A stretch of DNA of 64,000 bases from Anoxynatronum buryatiense (GCF_900182905.1 NZ_FXUF01000003.1:248001-312000); one strand, 5' to 3'; shown: positions 33,867-42,937, counted from the first letter of the stretch. Numbers and translations are program-made. The notes: generated from the sequence alone by a model not told the origin.

Positions 33867-34862
33867 CTATGTTGAAGGGAAAACCGCAGTGATGATATTG
33901 GAGTTTGCTGGGTTGGTTGTCGTATTCGCTCCTGTCACATGAAAAAAATTTTGAAGCAGACCAATTACGGTGTATCCAACTTTTGGTGTGATAATGACTG
34001 TTGCTGTATAAATCGTATTGTTTTTAAACTTTCCCGAATCTTCGAAAGGATTGGGGTTCCATGAAACTGTTGCAGTATATTGATCAGTTGCGAAGGTGGT
34101 TACAGGCGTACCATTATGAACCGGTTTAGTGAGATTACCAATTAAAGCCAGATTGATCGTCTGAACTTCAGAAGATTCTTCATCGTCATCGTCGGAACTG
34201 CCTCCTGAACCTCCTCCCGGCCCTCCCAGTCCTCCTTCTTCAGATATCAGTCCTATCAAATCAGTATCTATTGAGAACAAAATCCCTTTGTTGCCATCAG
34301 CTTCAATGGTGTAATTTGCCAGCTGCATATTAGGCAAATTAATTTTTGAGTTCAATTGATAGTTGGCATCGCGATCATCTGCATCTACCTGAACGATAAG
34401 CATATGTTGGTCTGGAATAATTGAAGAGCCTGGCAGTGTAAAAGAAGATCGGAACTTCATTTGACTATAAGTGTCGTTGGAAGAATTAAAAATGACATGA
34501 TTTAATCGATTGTTTTCATCAAAGTAAATGTATTCCAGTTTCTGCTTGATGGCCAATAATTCAGCCGGATCACCCTCGTCAAACTCCAAAAACTCATTGA
34601 ATGTTGGCGTATCAATAAGTTTTATGAAGGTAGCGTAACGAACTTGATTCTGAATATAATCGGAGGCCAGTCGGATATCACTTTGAATATCATATTGGTT
34701 GACACCTTGCCTGAATGTGCTGTTACCAAAACTGAAAACCGAAAAAGAAACCGTCAAAACCATTAAAGCAATGGCGATGGCAATGATTAATTCAATCAGC
34801 GTGATCCCACTCCGATTGTTATGGGTAAATAGTAATCGATTTTTTTTCACGGACTTCAACAT
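33867..34862 (-). CDS. PilW-like pilin with C-terminal adhesin-type repeat domain
   Basis: A 331-residue protein with a prepilin signal (HNNRSG|ITLIELIIAIAIALMVLTV, Glu at +5) and a PilW-like body to ~residue 210. A Gly/Ser/Asp linker (GGLGGPGGGSGGSSDDDDEE) follows, then an ~95-residue C-terminal domain with YTATVSWNP and NTIYTATVIITPKVGYTV. That domain resembles the repeat found in many bacterial surface and SLH-containing proteins. A flexible linker plus surface domain suggests another modular tip pilin. It is the last gene of the 36393-33867 operon. Confidence 0.8.
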   Translation of the reverse strand: MLKSVKKNRLLFTHNNRSGITLIELIIAIAIALMVLTVSFSVFSFGNSTFRQGVNQYDIQSDIRLASDYIQNQVRYATFIKLIDTPTFNEFLEFDEGDPAELLAIKQKLEYIYFDENNRLNHVIFNSSNDTYSQMKFRSSFTLPGSSIIPDQHMLIVQVDADDRDANYQLNSKINLPNMQLANYTIEADGNKGILFSIDTDLIGLISEEGGLGGPGGGSGGSSDDDDEESSEVQTINLALIGNLTKPVHNGTPVTTFATDQYTATVSWNPNPFEDSGKFKNNTIYTATVIITPKVGYTVIGLLQNFFHVTGANTTTNPANSNIITAVFPST

Positions 34863-34879
34863 TTGAAATCAACCTTTCT

Positions 34880-35233
34880 TTAAGGTACAAGTCCTGTGAG
34901 TGTCACTGATCGGGATCCATTTCGATACAACACCGTAATGGTAATCTGATTGAGCCCATCGGGTCCATTTTGTCGATCGCGTTGGACCATATAGGGTGAA
35001 ATGCTTGGCACATTGGGAAGATTATTGATATCAAGAGGTTCAGCGGCATAGTGTTCATCTAAAAACTGCTGTGCTATTCTCGTAGCTTCAGTTCTTCTTC
35101 CCATTGAAAAAACAGTATCAAAGCCAGACGTAAACATGGTCAGAAAAGAAATAACGACAATGCTGATGATGGCCAAAGAAATGATCACTTCAATTAATGT
35201 GAGTCCTTTTTCGTTAAGATTATCTTTCATCAC
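34880..35233 (-). CDS. PilV-like prepilin
   Basis: A 117-residue prepilin (MMKDNLNEKG|LTLIEVIISLAIISIVVISF, Glu at +5) with a short beta-rich mature domain ending RNGSRSVTLTGLVP. It lies between PilX-like and PilW-like genes, in minor pilin order. Confidence 0.85.
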   Translation of the reverse strand: MMKDNLNEKGLTLIEVIISLAIISIVVISFLTMFTSGFDTVFSMGRRTEATRIAQQFLDEHYAAEPLDINNLPNVPSISPYMVQRDRQNGPDGLNQITITVLYRNGSRSVTLTGLVP

Positions 35234-35247
35234 ATCACCTTCTTTAC

Positions 35248-36393
35248 TTATTCTGTACTATAGATCATTTTTTCACTGCCGGCACGGTATGTTCGGATGC
35301 TTTGCCTGTCTGCCAGGCCCTGCTTAATGGGATCATCAGTTCTGACTCGGATTAACTCCACTCCAGGTTCATATGCATCACGAACGACCACAGAAGATTT
35401 GTTGATGTTCGTATTTTGTGCGTAATAGTAGTAACCTGAATTAATGATGGTACCTGTCCCGTCTTTTATGACGTTGCCTTCAAAGTAGACCAATCCAAAC
35501 TTAACACCATCGGCAACAGCTTCTTCAAACTGATACTCATCATAATCCTCATAGGACCCATTGATAAAATGATTATAACGGCTCTCATCTTCAAAGCCGG
35601 CCTGGCCCACATATGTCCAGGGAATTACTGAACCATTCAGCATATGATTACTTAGATCAAAGGTGACTTTCTTGTTATCGTCTCTAAGGCGAACTGTCCC
35701 TTCAAAAATGATTATTTCTGCATCAAAAGTGACATCATTGGTATTTTTCTGTTGTTGAAAGGTCACACCACTGTTGTTAGTTCCACGAAACAAAATTACA
35801 TTGGCTCGAAATACAGAAATTTTCTTCCCGTTTTGAGGAGACTTGGTTGGCGAACCGCTGAACGCCACGGCACTACCAGTCATATCCAAAGTACCATCCA
35901 CATCAGGATTCACATCGTCCCATAAATTAGAAGCCCGCCACCATCCATTGGGTGGCTCTGTCCAGGGGGTTGTATTAAAAATGACATTGGTTGGCACCAG
36001 AAGAGTTACAATGCTTGATAACGCTGTGGAATGATGTTTTCCTTCTGCCCGAATGGTGATGAGGGCAGAGTGATCAGCGTCATGGATGTAACTGATGGAA
36101 TAAGTGCCATTCCCCAGAGGAACGTTTTGAAGACTGGTTGTGCCAAGACTATTTGCCGCTGATACCAGCTCCGGCACACTTGTGCGGGGAGAAATACCTA
36201 ATAGTTTTTGATACCCTGCTTCAACGCCCGATCTGGCGATGTAATCCACTTGAATCTGATGCTCAGAGCGCATCGTGTGTCGTGTTTCTGCCATACTCAC
36301 AGATAAAAGTGCCACTCCTAAAATACTCAGTACCAGCATTACAATCATCACCCAAATAAGCGAAAATCCTTTATTCGAACGATTTTGTTTCAA
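35248..36393 (-). CDS. PilX-like pilus protein, long form
   Basis: A 381-residue PilX-like protein. The N-terminal helix GFSLIWVMIVMLVLSILGVALLSVS is followed by the IQVDYIARSGVEAGYQKL motif. A later ~200-residue region has beta-strand repeats such as FRGTNNSGVTFQQQKNTNDVTFDAEIIIFEGTVRL, perhaps a small beta-solenoid. A frame from ATG 36411 is open, but GGGGGGAG lies just before the TTG at 36393, so I prefer that start. It is the first gene of a three-gene minor pilin operon. Confidence 0.78.
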   Translation of the reverse strand: MKQNRSNKGFSLIWVMIVMLVLSILGVALLSVSMAETRHTMRSEHQIQVDYIARSGVEAGYQKLLGISPRTSVPELVSAANSLGTTSLQNVPLGNGTYSISYIHDADHSALITIRAEGKHHSTALSSIVTLLVPTNVIFNTTPWTEPPNGWWRASNLWDDVNPDVDGTLDMTGSAVAFSGSPTKSPQNGKKISVFRANVILFRGTNNSGVTFQQQKNTNDVTFDAEIIIFEGTVRLRDDNKKVTFDLSNHMLNGSVIPWTYVGQAGFEDESRYNHFINGSYEDYDEYQFEEAVADGVKFGLVYFEGNVIKDGTGTIINSGYYYYAQNTNINKSSVVVRDAYEPGVELIRVRTDDPIKQGLADRQSIRTYRAGSEKMIYSTE

Positions 36394-36531
36394 ATTTCTC
36401 CCCCCTTCCATTCCGCAGCTTCCAGCATCAATGCAATTTTGAAACAGCCTACAACTTACATTATTAACAGACTATACGGAAACAACATCCATTTTGGGGG
36501 GCTGTGTGGCTTGTTTAGTTAAACAATTGTA

Positions 36532-36558
36532 TAAAAAAAGCCAGCCGGTCGGCTGACT
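36532..36558 (-). terminator. Intrinsic terminator after the double-glycine peptide gene
   Basis: On the minus strand GTCAGCC pairs with GGCTGGC around GACC and is followed by seven T's, 24 bases past the stop at 36582. Confidence 0.8.
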
Positions 36559-36581
36559 CTTGTAGTGGTGCCACTAATGGT

Positions 36582-36887
36582 TTACCAAGGGAAAGGTTTA
36601 GGTGCAGTTGGATCGTAATCAGCAGGTCTTCTGGATCTACCTCTGTAAAGCTTGCCGCCTGCTACTTTGTCCATCTCTTCTTCTGATAATTCTTCGCCTG
36701 CCGCATCAGCTTCCATTGCTTTCACCAGAAAATCCCGTTGCTGGTCTATTTCCTCCAGTGTCAAGGACACACCCTTTCCATTTAAAAATGCCTGCACTTC
36801 TTCTGCTGTTTCTTTTCCGAAAAGCGCTTCCAAAAATCCATCGTCCTGATCCATCAGGTCTTCAAGTTTTTTCATATTCTCTTCCAT
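36582..36887 (-). CDS. Nif11-like/double-glycine leader peptide precursor
   Basis: A 101-residue peptide whose first 78 residues look like a Nif11/NHLP-type leader: acidic, helical (EETAEEVQAFLNGKGVSLTLEEI-like pattern) and ending EELSEEEMDKVAGG, with the double Gly at 77-78. The remaining 23 residues, KLYRGRSRRPADYDPTAPKPFPW, would be the core: basic and Pro-rich with two Tyr and one Trp, no Cys. AAGGAG lies 8 bases before the ATG. It has its own terminator and lies between the major pilin gene and the long PilX gene. No modification enzyme or C39 exporter is in the window. It may be a RiPP or secreted peptide precursor processed elsewhere; function is unknown. Confidence 0.72.
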   Translation of the reverse strand: MEENMKKLEDLMDQDDGFLEALFGKETAEEVQAFLNGKGVSLTLEEIDQQRDFLVKAMEADAAGEELSEEEMDKVAGGKLYRGRSRRPADYDPTAPKPFPW

Positions 36888-37060
36888 GGGCTCATCTCCT
36901 TTGGACTCGCAATATCATTACATGGTGAGCATCTGAAAAAGGAGCCATATTGTTACCTTCGAGGCACACCCGTCATGACGTCAATTCTGTGCACTATTGT
37001 ATGCCTTTCTTAATTTTTCTGCAATAGATTGCATGCCTCCGGAACCACGCATCTTACCTA

Positions 37061-37089
37061 GAAAAGAGCCAGCCCTTAGGCTGACTCTT
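37061..37089 (-). terminator. Intrinsic terminator after pilA
   Basis: AAGAGTCAGCC/GGCTGGCTCTT-type stem on the minus strand (37064-37074 with 37079-37089, one wobble) followed by TTTTC, 48 bases past the pilA stop. Confidence 0.75.
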
Positions 37090-37137
37090 GTGGTAGTGCT
37101 GTGGGGTAGGGAAAGAGGTTACAGTACCTCCCCGTTC

Positions 37138-37503
37138 CTATGGTTTCGTAGGAGTTGTACCTGCTACAGACCCATCAACATTTACACTAATCGCAGTTAT
37201 CGCAGAATCATCAGACCATTTCAAATTATCTGCATCAAGATATGCACCACCAGTTGTTAACGCTGAGAATAAGTCAGTACCATCAGCAGCTACAGGACCG
37301 TTTTCTGCTACATACAAACTTACAGCACTTTGGATTACTCTAAAAGTAGCATCATCAGCACTTGCTCTAGCATTGTTAAGTGTACCAGTGAATCTCGGAA
37401 TTGCAATCAACGCCAAAATACCCAAAATCGCAATAACCACAATCAGTTCAATCAACGTGAAGCCTTTTCTGTTTTTCAACTTCTTGTTAAACCATTGAAT
37501 CAT
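37138..37503 (-). CDS. pilA: Major type IV pilin PilA
   Basis: A 121-residue pilin, the expected size for a clostridial major pilin. Leader MIQWFNKKLKNRKG is cleaved before FTLIELIVVIAILGILALIAIPRF (Glu at +5). The small globular domain has no cysteine pair. GAGGAGG lies 7 bases before the ATG. It is the last gene of pilB-pilT-pilC-pilA and is followed by a terminator, so it can accumulate from the same leader-controlled transcript. Confidence 0.92.
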   Translation of the reverse strand: MIQWFNKKLKNRKGFTLIELIVVIAILGILALIAIPRFTGTLNNARASADDATFRVIQSAVSLYVAENGPVAADGTDLFSALTTGGAYLDADNLKWSDDSAITAISVNVDGSVAGTTPTKP

Positions 37504-37522
37504 ACAAGTCCCTCCTCAAATT

Positions 37523-38728
37523 TTATTGTACGGTTTGAAGCACATCAAACATTGGCAACACCATACTGATCACAATGAAGCCAATAATGACTCCCATGAC
37601 CACAATCATGATAGGCTCCATAAAAGTCAGCATGCGCTGAATTTCTGTCTCCACCTCCTCGTCGAAGAAATTGGCGGTTTTATCAAGAATGTCATCCAGT
37701 GTACCGGATTCTTCGCCAATTTTAATCATGTTATCAACCATTGGCGGGAAGAATCCCAGTTTGCGAATGGGTACCGACAAAGCCGCCCCCTTTCTGATTT
37801 CATCTTTTGCGGCAATGATGCCATCGCCAACAATTTTATTGCCTACCGCGCCAGCCACATTATCAAGGGACTGGAGCAGTGGAATACCGCTGATCAAAAG
37901 GGTCGAAAGGGTACGACAGAACCGGGCGCTGACCACTTTTCGAGTGAGGCCCTTAACAAGGGGGATGCGCAGTTTCCAACGATCAAATGTGCGACTGCCT
38001 TCAGGGGTGGAAGCCATTCGACGCATGATAAGCGAAAAGACAAGCAGGGCTCCCAGCAATACGTGCCAGAATGACTGTAAGAATCCACTGATGGCCAGTA
38101 AAATACGGGTGGGGAGAGGTAATTCAACACCGCTTCCCTGAAACATGCCGATGAAGGTGGGCATGACCACCACCAGGAGAAAGATCACCACAAGGGTTGC
38201 GACAACCATGAGGATGATGGGGTATACCATGGCGCTTTTCACCCGGTTATTGACTTTAAATTCTTTTTCATAATGATCGGCCATGCGTTCCATGACCACA
38301 TCGAGACTGCCGGAGGCTTCTCCTGCCGCCACCATATAAATCATGAGCTGGGGAAAAACGCCAGGGTGTTTTTCAAGAGCCTCAGAAAAAGTGAAGCCCT
38401 TCTGCACGTCTTCATACAGGTCGCTGATAATGCCTTTAAAGCGTTTATGCTCTGTTTGTTGTTTCAGGATATCTAGGGTATTCATTATGGTGACCCCTGC
38501 AGCCAGCATGGTATAAAACTGCCGGCAGAAGACAGCAATATGTTTGATGCTGATGTGGCCGAAAATCTGAATGTCACGGATATCTTTTTCGATGACTTCT
38601 TCAATGGAAACCGGATAATGCCGTTTATCACGCAGCCGCTGGATCACATCTCCTTTTGAGGAAGCGTTCTCGGTACCTTCAATGTTTTCACCAGTGGCTG
38701 ACACTGCTTTGAACTTGTAAAGCGGCAT
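37523..38728 (-). CDS. pilC: Inner-membrane platform protein PilC
   Basis: A 401-residue PilC/GspF-family protein with two repeated T2SSF domains and three membrane segments (KSAMVYPIILMVVATLVVIFLLVVVMPTF, LQSFWHVLLGALLVFSL and EPIMIVVMGVIIGFIVISMVLPMF). It links the assembly ATPase to pilin insertion. It is 16 bases downstream of pilT. Confidence 0.95.
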   Translation of the reverse strand: MPLYKFKAVSATGENIEGTENASSKGDVIQRLRDKRHYPVSIEEVIEKDIRDIQIFGHISIKHIAVFCRQFYTMLAAGVTIMNTLDILKQQTEHKRFKGIISDLYEDVQKGFTFSEALEKHPGVFPQLMIYMVAAGEASGSLDVVMERMADHYEKEFKVNNRVKSAMVYPIILMVVATLVVIFLLVVVMPTFIGMFQGSGVELPLPTRILLAISGFLQSFWHVLLGALLVFSLIMRRMASTPEGSRTFDRWKLRIPLVKGLTRKVVSARFCRTLSTLLISGIPLLQSLDNVAGAVGNKIVGDGIIAAKDEIRKGAALSVPIRKLGFFPPMVDNMIKIGEESGTLDDILDKTANFFDEEVETEIQRMLTFMEPIMIVVMGVIIGFIVISMVLPMFDVLQTVQ

Positions 38729-38743
38729 TTTTTCACCCCGTTT

Positions 38744-39805
38744 CTACAGTATGGTAGCCAGTTGTTTTTTAATATAGTCAAGGTCTTGTGAGTAAGAAAG
38801 GCAGGTTTCTCTCGAAATATCATTGTTTTTGTAAAGGCTTAATAAGGCGTTATCCATGGTGATCATGCCATGCTTGCCACCGGTTTGCACTGATGTCTGA
38901 ATCTGGTGAGTTTTACCCTCGCGCACAAGGTTGCGGATGGCCGGAGTTGCAGTCATCACTTCAAAGGCGGCCACTCTTCCCTTTCCTTCTTTTCGTACCA
39001 TCAGCTGCTGGGAAATAATTCCCTCAAGCACTGCAGCCAGCTGTACCTTGATTTGCTCCTGTTGATAAGGGGGAAACACATCAATGATGCGGTCGACAGT
39101 ATTGGCTGCTCCGATGGTATGAAGGGTGGAAAGTACCAGGTGGCCGGTTTCAGCGGCTGTGACTGCAATAGCAATGGTTTCGAGATCTCGCATCTCACCA
39201 ACCAGAATAACGTCCGGGTCCTGGCGCAGGGCGGCCCGGAGGCCGTTGGCAAAACTGTGGGTGTCCTCTCCGATTTCCCGCTGGTTAATAACACTTTTGT
39301 TATGTTTGTGAAGGTATTCAATGGGGTCTTCCAATGTCAGCACATGACAATTTCGCTCCTGGTTGATCAACTCAATCATGGAAGCCAGCGTGGTGGATTT
39401 ACCAGAACCCGTAGGACCGGTAACCAAAACCAGTCCTCGCTGTTTTCGGGTGAAATCGGAAACATTTGGCGGCAGTCCCAGCTCTTCAAGTGTGGGAATC
39501 TGGGAGTAAACAACCCGAAAGGCCATGCCATAGCTGCCTCGCTGTCTGTAAGCATTCACACGAAAACGCCCCAAACCGGGATGAGAAAAGGAAACATCCA
39601 TTTCTCCCCTTTCCTGCAGCTTGATGAGCTGTTTTTCTGTGAGCACCTGTTTCACCAGCATGGCGGTATCTTCGGGGGCAAGAGGAGCATCAGTGAGCTT
39701 CTCCAGTCGACCATCAACACGAACGATGGGGGGAAGCATTGCCGTAATATGCAAATCAGAAGCTTTGAGTTCAATAGCTCGTTTTAAAAATTGCAGGATG
39801 TCCAC
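38744..39805 (-). CDS. pilT: Pilus retraction ATPase PilT
   Basis: A 353-residue PilT with Walker A GPTGSGKSTT, Asp-box LTLEDPIEYLH, Walker B-type DVILVGEMRDLETI and His-box HLVLSTLHT. The retraction-type C-terminal sequence AVLEGIISQQL is present. The start is GTG at 39805 with AAGGAGG 6 bases upstream. It powers disassembly of pili and gives twitching movement or DNA uptake. Confidence 0.95.
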   Translation of the reverse strand: MDILQFLKRAIELKASDLHITAMLPPIVRVDGRLEKLTDAPLAPEDTAMLVKQVLTEKQLIKLQERGEMDVSFSHPGLGRFRVNAYRQRGSYGMAFRVVYSQIPTLEELGLPPNVSDFTRKQRGLVLVTGPTGSGKSTTLASMIELINQERNCHVLTLEDPIEYLHKHNKSVINQREIGEDTHSFANGLRAALRQDPDVILVGEMRDLETIAIAVTAAETGHLVLSTLHTIGAANTVDRIIDVFPPYQQEQIKVQLAAVLEGIISQQLMVRKEGKGRVAAFEVMTATPAIRNLVREGKTHQIQTSVQTGGKHGMITMDNALLSLYKNNDISRETCLSYSQDLDYIKKQLATIL

Positions 39806-39816
39806 GTGATCCCTCC

Positions 39817-41499
39817 TTATTCCAGTGAGTATGTCATTTTAACCAGTTCGTCCACAGTGGTGGTACCATTCAGCACCAACTGACGGCAGCTTTGGCGCAG
39901 GGTAATCATGCCTGATTGGATGGCTTGCTGGCGAATGGATTCAATGGGTTTTCTTTCATCGATCATGGTTTTAATTCTGTCGTACATGGGCAATATTTCA
40001 TGAATACCGGTACGCCCCCTGTATCCTGTCTGATTGCAAGCATTACACCCTTTTCCCCGATAGATGACAGCACCGTTGTCAAGGTTCAACAGTTCTCTCT
40101 CTTTTTCATTGGGTTCACAGGATGTTTGACAATCAGGACATATTCTTTTCACCAGTCGTTGAGCCATAATGCCCACTACTGAGCTGGAAACCAAAAACGG
40201 CTCTATACCCATATCGATAAGGCGGGAGATGGTGGAAACAGTGTCGTTGGTATGAAGAGTGCTGAGGACCAGATGACCGGTGATGGCAGCCCGAACTGCA
40301 ATTTGTGCCGTTTCTGTATCACGGATTTCGCCAATCATGATAATGTCTGGGTCTTGTCGCAATATTGAACGCAGGCCGCTGGCAAAAGTGAGGCCCGCCT
40401 TAACATTTACCTGCGACTGATTGATTCCGTTGATTCGATACTCCACCGGGTCTTCCACGGTGATGATGTTCTTATCTATCTTATTGAGTTCCTGAAGCAC
40501 GGTATAAAGAGTGGTGGTTTTCCCGGAACCAGTGGGTCCGGTGACCAGAATAATGCCGTGGGGGTGCTGAATGATGCGGTCAAAAGTTTTCATGTTATTA
40601 TCGTTGAAGCCAAGCTGGTCTTTACTGAGCAGAATGGCACTTCGGTCAAGGAGTCGTATGACAATTTTTTCACCATAAACGGTGGGCATCACCGCCAGAC
40701 GCATGTCAATTTCTCGCCCGTCAATTTCCATTTCCACCCGGCCATCTTGGGGAACCCGTTTTTCTGCAATATCCATTTTACCCATGATTTTTATTCGGGT
40801 AACCACAGCAGAGTGGCTGGCTTTTTGAGGTTTCATAATCTCCTGAAGATCACCGTCGATTCGGAACCGCACCCGCAGGCTTCGTTCCAACGGTTCAATA
40901 TGAATATCGCTGGCTTTCATTTTGATGGCCTGACGAATGACTGAGTTCAGTAGTTTAACAACTGGTGCTTTTTCAACATTTGCCAGTGTCTCTTCATTTA
41001 GATCATCAAAAAAATCACTGGTATAGGTTTCATCAAATTCTTCAAGTGCTTTTTCAGCACTCTCTTTTTCATAATAGAGGCCAATAGCATTGAGGATGTC
41101 TTCTTTACTGGCAATCACCGGATCCACCTGCATGCCCGTGGCAATTTTCACATCATCAACAGCAAAAATATTCAGTGGGTCGGCCATGGCCACCATCAGG
41201 CGGTTATCGGTTTGGGTAATGGGAATCAGGTTGTGTCTTCTGGCCATTTTTTCTGAAATCAAGCGGGGCATCTCTGGATCGATATAGGTTTTTTCCAGAT
41301 CCATATGGGGGATTCCCAGTTGAAACTCTAGCACCTCTATAATTTGCTTTTCAGAGATATACCCTTCTTCCACCAGTACTTCGCCGATTTTTTTGTTGGA
41401 TTCCTTTTGAATGGTAAGTGCATCTTTCAGTTGATCCGGTGTGATGATGCCGGTTTCCACCAGCAAGTCGCCAAGCCGTCTGTTCTTTAATGTCTTCAT
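39817..41499 (-). CDS. pilB: Pilus extension ATPase PilB
   Basis: A 560-residue PilB/GspE. An N-terminal MshEN domain (LGDLLVETGIITPDQLKDAL and a second copy RKIGEVLVEEGYISEKQIIEVLEFQLGIP-like) belongs to the type that in other PilB proteins binds cyclic di-GMP. The catalytic domain has GPTGSGKTTT, MIGEIRDTETAQ and HLVLSTLHT. A tetra-Cys zinc site CPDCQ...CNAC follows. I start at ATG 41499 with GGAGG 7 bases before it; the frame continues upstream to 41631 only because the leader RNA happens to be open. Confidence 0.95.
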   Translation of the reverse strand: MKTLKNRRLGDLLVETGIITPDQLKDALTIQKESNKKIGEVLVEEGYISEKQIIEVLEFQLGIPHMDLEKTYIDPEMPRLISEKMARRHNLIPITQTDNRLMVAMADPLNIFAVDDVKIATGMQVDPVIASKEDILNAIGLYYEKESAEKALEEFDETYTSDFFDDLNEETLANVEKAPVVKLLNSVIRQAIKMKASDIHIEPLERSLRVRFRIDGDLQEIMKPQKASHSAVVTRIKIMGKMDIAEKRVPQDGRVEMEIDGREIDMRLAVMPTVYGEKIVIRLLDRSAILLSKDQLGFNDNNMKTFDRIIQHPHGIILVTGPTGSGKTTTLYTVLQELNKIDKNIITVEDPVEYRINGINQSQVNVKAGLTFASGLRSILRQDPDIIMIGEIRDTETAQIAVRAAITGHLVLSTLHTNDTVSTISRLIDMGIEPFLVSSSVVGIMAQRLVKRICPDCQTSCEPNEKERELLNLDNGAVIYRGKGCNACNQTGYRGRTGIHEILPMYDRIKTMIDERKPIESIRQQAIQSGMITLRQSCRQLVLNGTTTVDELVKMTYSLE

Positions 41500-41527
41500 G
41501 TCAATTCCTCCGGTCATAAAAAAATAA

Positions 41528-41613
41528 AACCGACGAATATGTCTATTCAGCCGGTTACGCCACTGGATCACCACGGCATAGGCGTCCATCTGTAGCCGCG
41601 GGTCGTTTCCTTC
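41528..41613 (-). ncRNA. Structured leader RNA with terminator, copy 2 (candidate riboswitch)
   Basis: Same architecture as the copy at 32091-32190. On the minus strand GCGGC (41599-41595) pairs with GCCGU (41577-41573), where copy 1 has GCAGC/GCUGU: an A-U pair replaced by G-C. GGA/UCC and ACC/GGU extend the helix. The loop again contains AGAUGGACGCC, and ACGCC (41585-41581) can pair with GGCGU (41561-41557). The terminator has a 7-bp stem (41556-41550 with 41534-41528) with inner GAATA/TATTC stem, then T-rich sequence, and the pilB ribosome site follows at once. The terminator sequences of the two copies differ but the aptamer-like core is almost identical. Confidence 0.68.
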
Positions 41614-41684
41614 TGTATGAATTTGCTTCATGTTGTAAACCGGGCTAATTTTCCTATTTTTTATAACATACCCGTTATGATCCT

Positions 41685-41712
41685 ATTATACCATTTTTTT
41701 ATCATTCGTAAA
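41685..41712 (-). promoter_or_regulatory. Promoter of pilB-pilT-pilC-pilA
   Basis: TTTACG (41712-41707), 16-base spacer, TATAAT (41690-41685) on the minus strand. The start is expected near 41678, giving a leader of about 180 bases that contains the structured RNA. Confidence 0.6.
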
Positions 41713-41780
41713 GTGAATATTTTGATATATTTATGACATAACGTGACGTCACGCATTTGGTGAACGGAATGCTTTTCATT

Positions 41781-42284
41781 TCAACCAGAATTGCGGAACT
41801 TTTTCATGCGGTGAAGCACCCGGGCTTCCAATGGCCGAACCAGTGTGGTCCACCAGAACTCTTTACTTTTTATGGGAGTCACCAGGATGGTGTAGACACC
41901 CAAACGATTCCCCCCCAGCACATCGGTGAAAATCTGGTCTCCGATCATGGCCACTTGCTGTCGCTGGAACCCCATGAGACGAATGGCTTTTTTCAAAGTT
42001 CCCAAAGTGGGTTTTTTTGCTTTTGAAAAACCATGAACCATGAAAAATGCCTGCATTTCATCGACACGAAGTGAATGGTTATTGGAAACCAGCACCACTT
42101 GAAAGCCCAGTGCTCTGGCATCGGCAACCCACTGGCGTACCTCTGTTGCAGGTTCGGATTTGTCCCAGGCAACCAGTGTATTATCAATATCAATCATCAG
42201 GCCTCTTATGCCGATGGTTTGTAGCTGTTGAAGGGGTATTTCATGCAAGTTATCCACCCATAAATTTGGTTGCAGTAGTTTCAT
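41781..42284 (-). CDS. YqeG-family HAD phosphatase
   Basis: A 167-residue HAD-IIIA phosphatase with the catalytic DxDxT motif in MIDIDNTLVAWD, the SNN second motif (VVLVSNNHS) and the K-x..MIGDQIFTDVLGG third motif. This is the YqeG type, found in most Firmicutes and related to phosphatidylglycerophosphate phosphatases. It is usually linked to yqeH and aroE genes; here it lies downstream of uridine kinase with a gap of 32 bases. Confidence 0.9.
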   Translation of the reverse strand: MKLLQPNLWVDNLHEIPLQQLQTIGIRGLMIDIDNTLVAWDKSEPATEVRQWVADARALGFQVVLVSNNHSLRVDEMQAFFMVHGFSKAKKPTLGTLKKAIRLMGFQRQQVAMIGDQIFTDVLGGNRLGVYTILVTPIKSKEFWWTTLVRPLEARVLHRMKKFRNSG

Positions 42285-42316
42285 TATATCTAAAATCTCC
42301 TTTGTCGGCGCATGAC

Positions 42317-42937
42317 TTAATCTTCAAGAATGGCCTTGATTTTCGTGACGATGATATCAATGGCCACCTGGTTTTTACCACCCTCAGGGATAATAATGTC
42401 TGCATATTTTTTATTGGGCTCCACAAACTGGAGATGTGCCGGTCGAACGGTGGTCATGTACTGGTTGATGACTGAATCAAGAGAACGCCCCCGTTCTTTG
42501 ATATCTCTCATGATACGGCGAATGATCCGCACATCGGCATCGGTGTCGACAAAAATTTTGATGTCCATCAGTTCCCGCAAATCAGGGTCATCAAAAAGCA
42601 GAATGCCTTCTAAGATGATAATGTTTCGGGACTCAATCGTGAGAGTTTCTTTCTTACGTGTATGGCGTTCGAAATCATACTGGGGCATTTCAATGGATTC
42701 ACCATTTTGAAGGGCTTTCAGGTGACGCGTGAGGAGATCTGTTTCAAAAGAAAAAGGATGGTCGTAATTGACTTTGATGCGTTCTTCCAGAGGCAGATGG
42801 TCTTGGTTCTTGTAATAGGCATCTTGAGGAATGATGGCAATACTCTGTTCTGGCAGGTGTTTCAGAATTTGACGGGAAACGGTGCTTTTGCCGGAACCGG
42901 TGCCGCCGGTAATCCCGATGAGAATGGGCTTGCTCAT
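42317..42937 (-). CDS. udk: Uridine kinase
   Basis: A 206-residue uridine/cytidine kinase with the P-loop [11 protein letters not shown], the [15 protein letters not shown] motif and NYDHPFSF. It phosphorylates uridine and cytidine in pyrimidine salvage. It overlaps the U32 peptidase gene by 4 bases, the same yrrM-yrrO-udk order known from Bacillus subtilis. Confidence 0.95.
   Translation of the reverse strand: MSKPILIGITGGTGSGKSTVSRQILKHLPEQSIAIIPQDAYYKNQDHLPLEERIKVNYDHPFSFETDLLTRHLKALQNGESIEMPQYDFERHTRKKETLTIESRNIIILEGILLFDDPDLRELMDIKIFVDTDADVRIIRRIMRDIKERGRSLDSVINQYMTTVRPAHLQFVEPNKKYADIIIPEGGKNQVAIDIIVTKIKAILED

Noticed and set aside
36960-37060. 23-codon frame on the minus strand (MRGSGGMQSIAEKLRKAYNSAQN) before the double-glycine peptide
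   Set aside because: It could form an amphipathic helix, but its ribosome site is weak, it begins just after a terminator and has no promoter I can see; chance is the simpler reading.
32091-41613. Leader RNAs as cyclic-di-GMP-I or -II riboswitches
   Set aside because: The GGCAAACC...GGGACGCAAAGCC core of class I and the AAUUGGGCACUUGACUCA-type core of class II are absent. Only a short GGACGC string is shared, so I leave the class open.
41500-41631. N-terminal extension of PilB by 44 residues through the leader RNA
   Set aside because: The start has no ribosome site, the frame reads through a terminator hairpin, and copy 1 of the same RNA contains a stop in the equivalent frame. GGAGG before ATG 41499 fits better.
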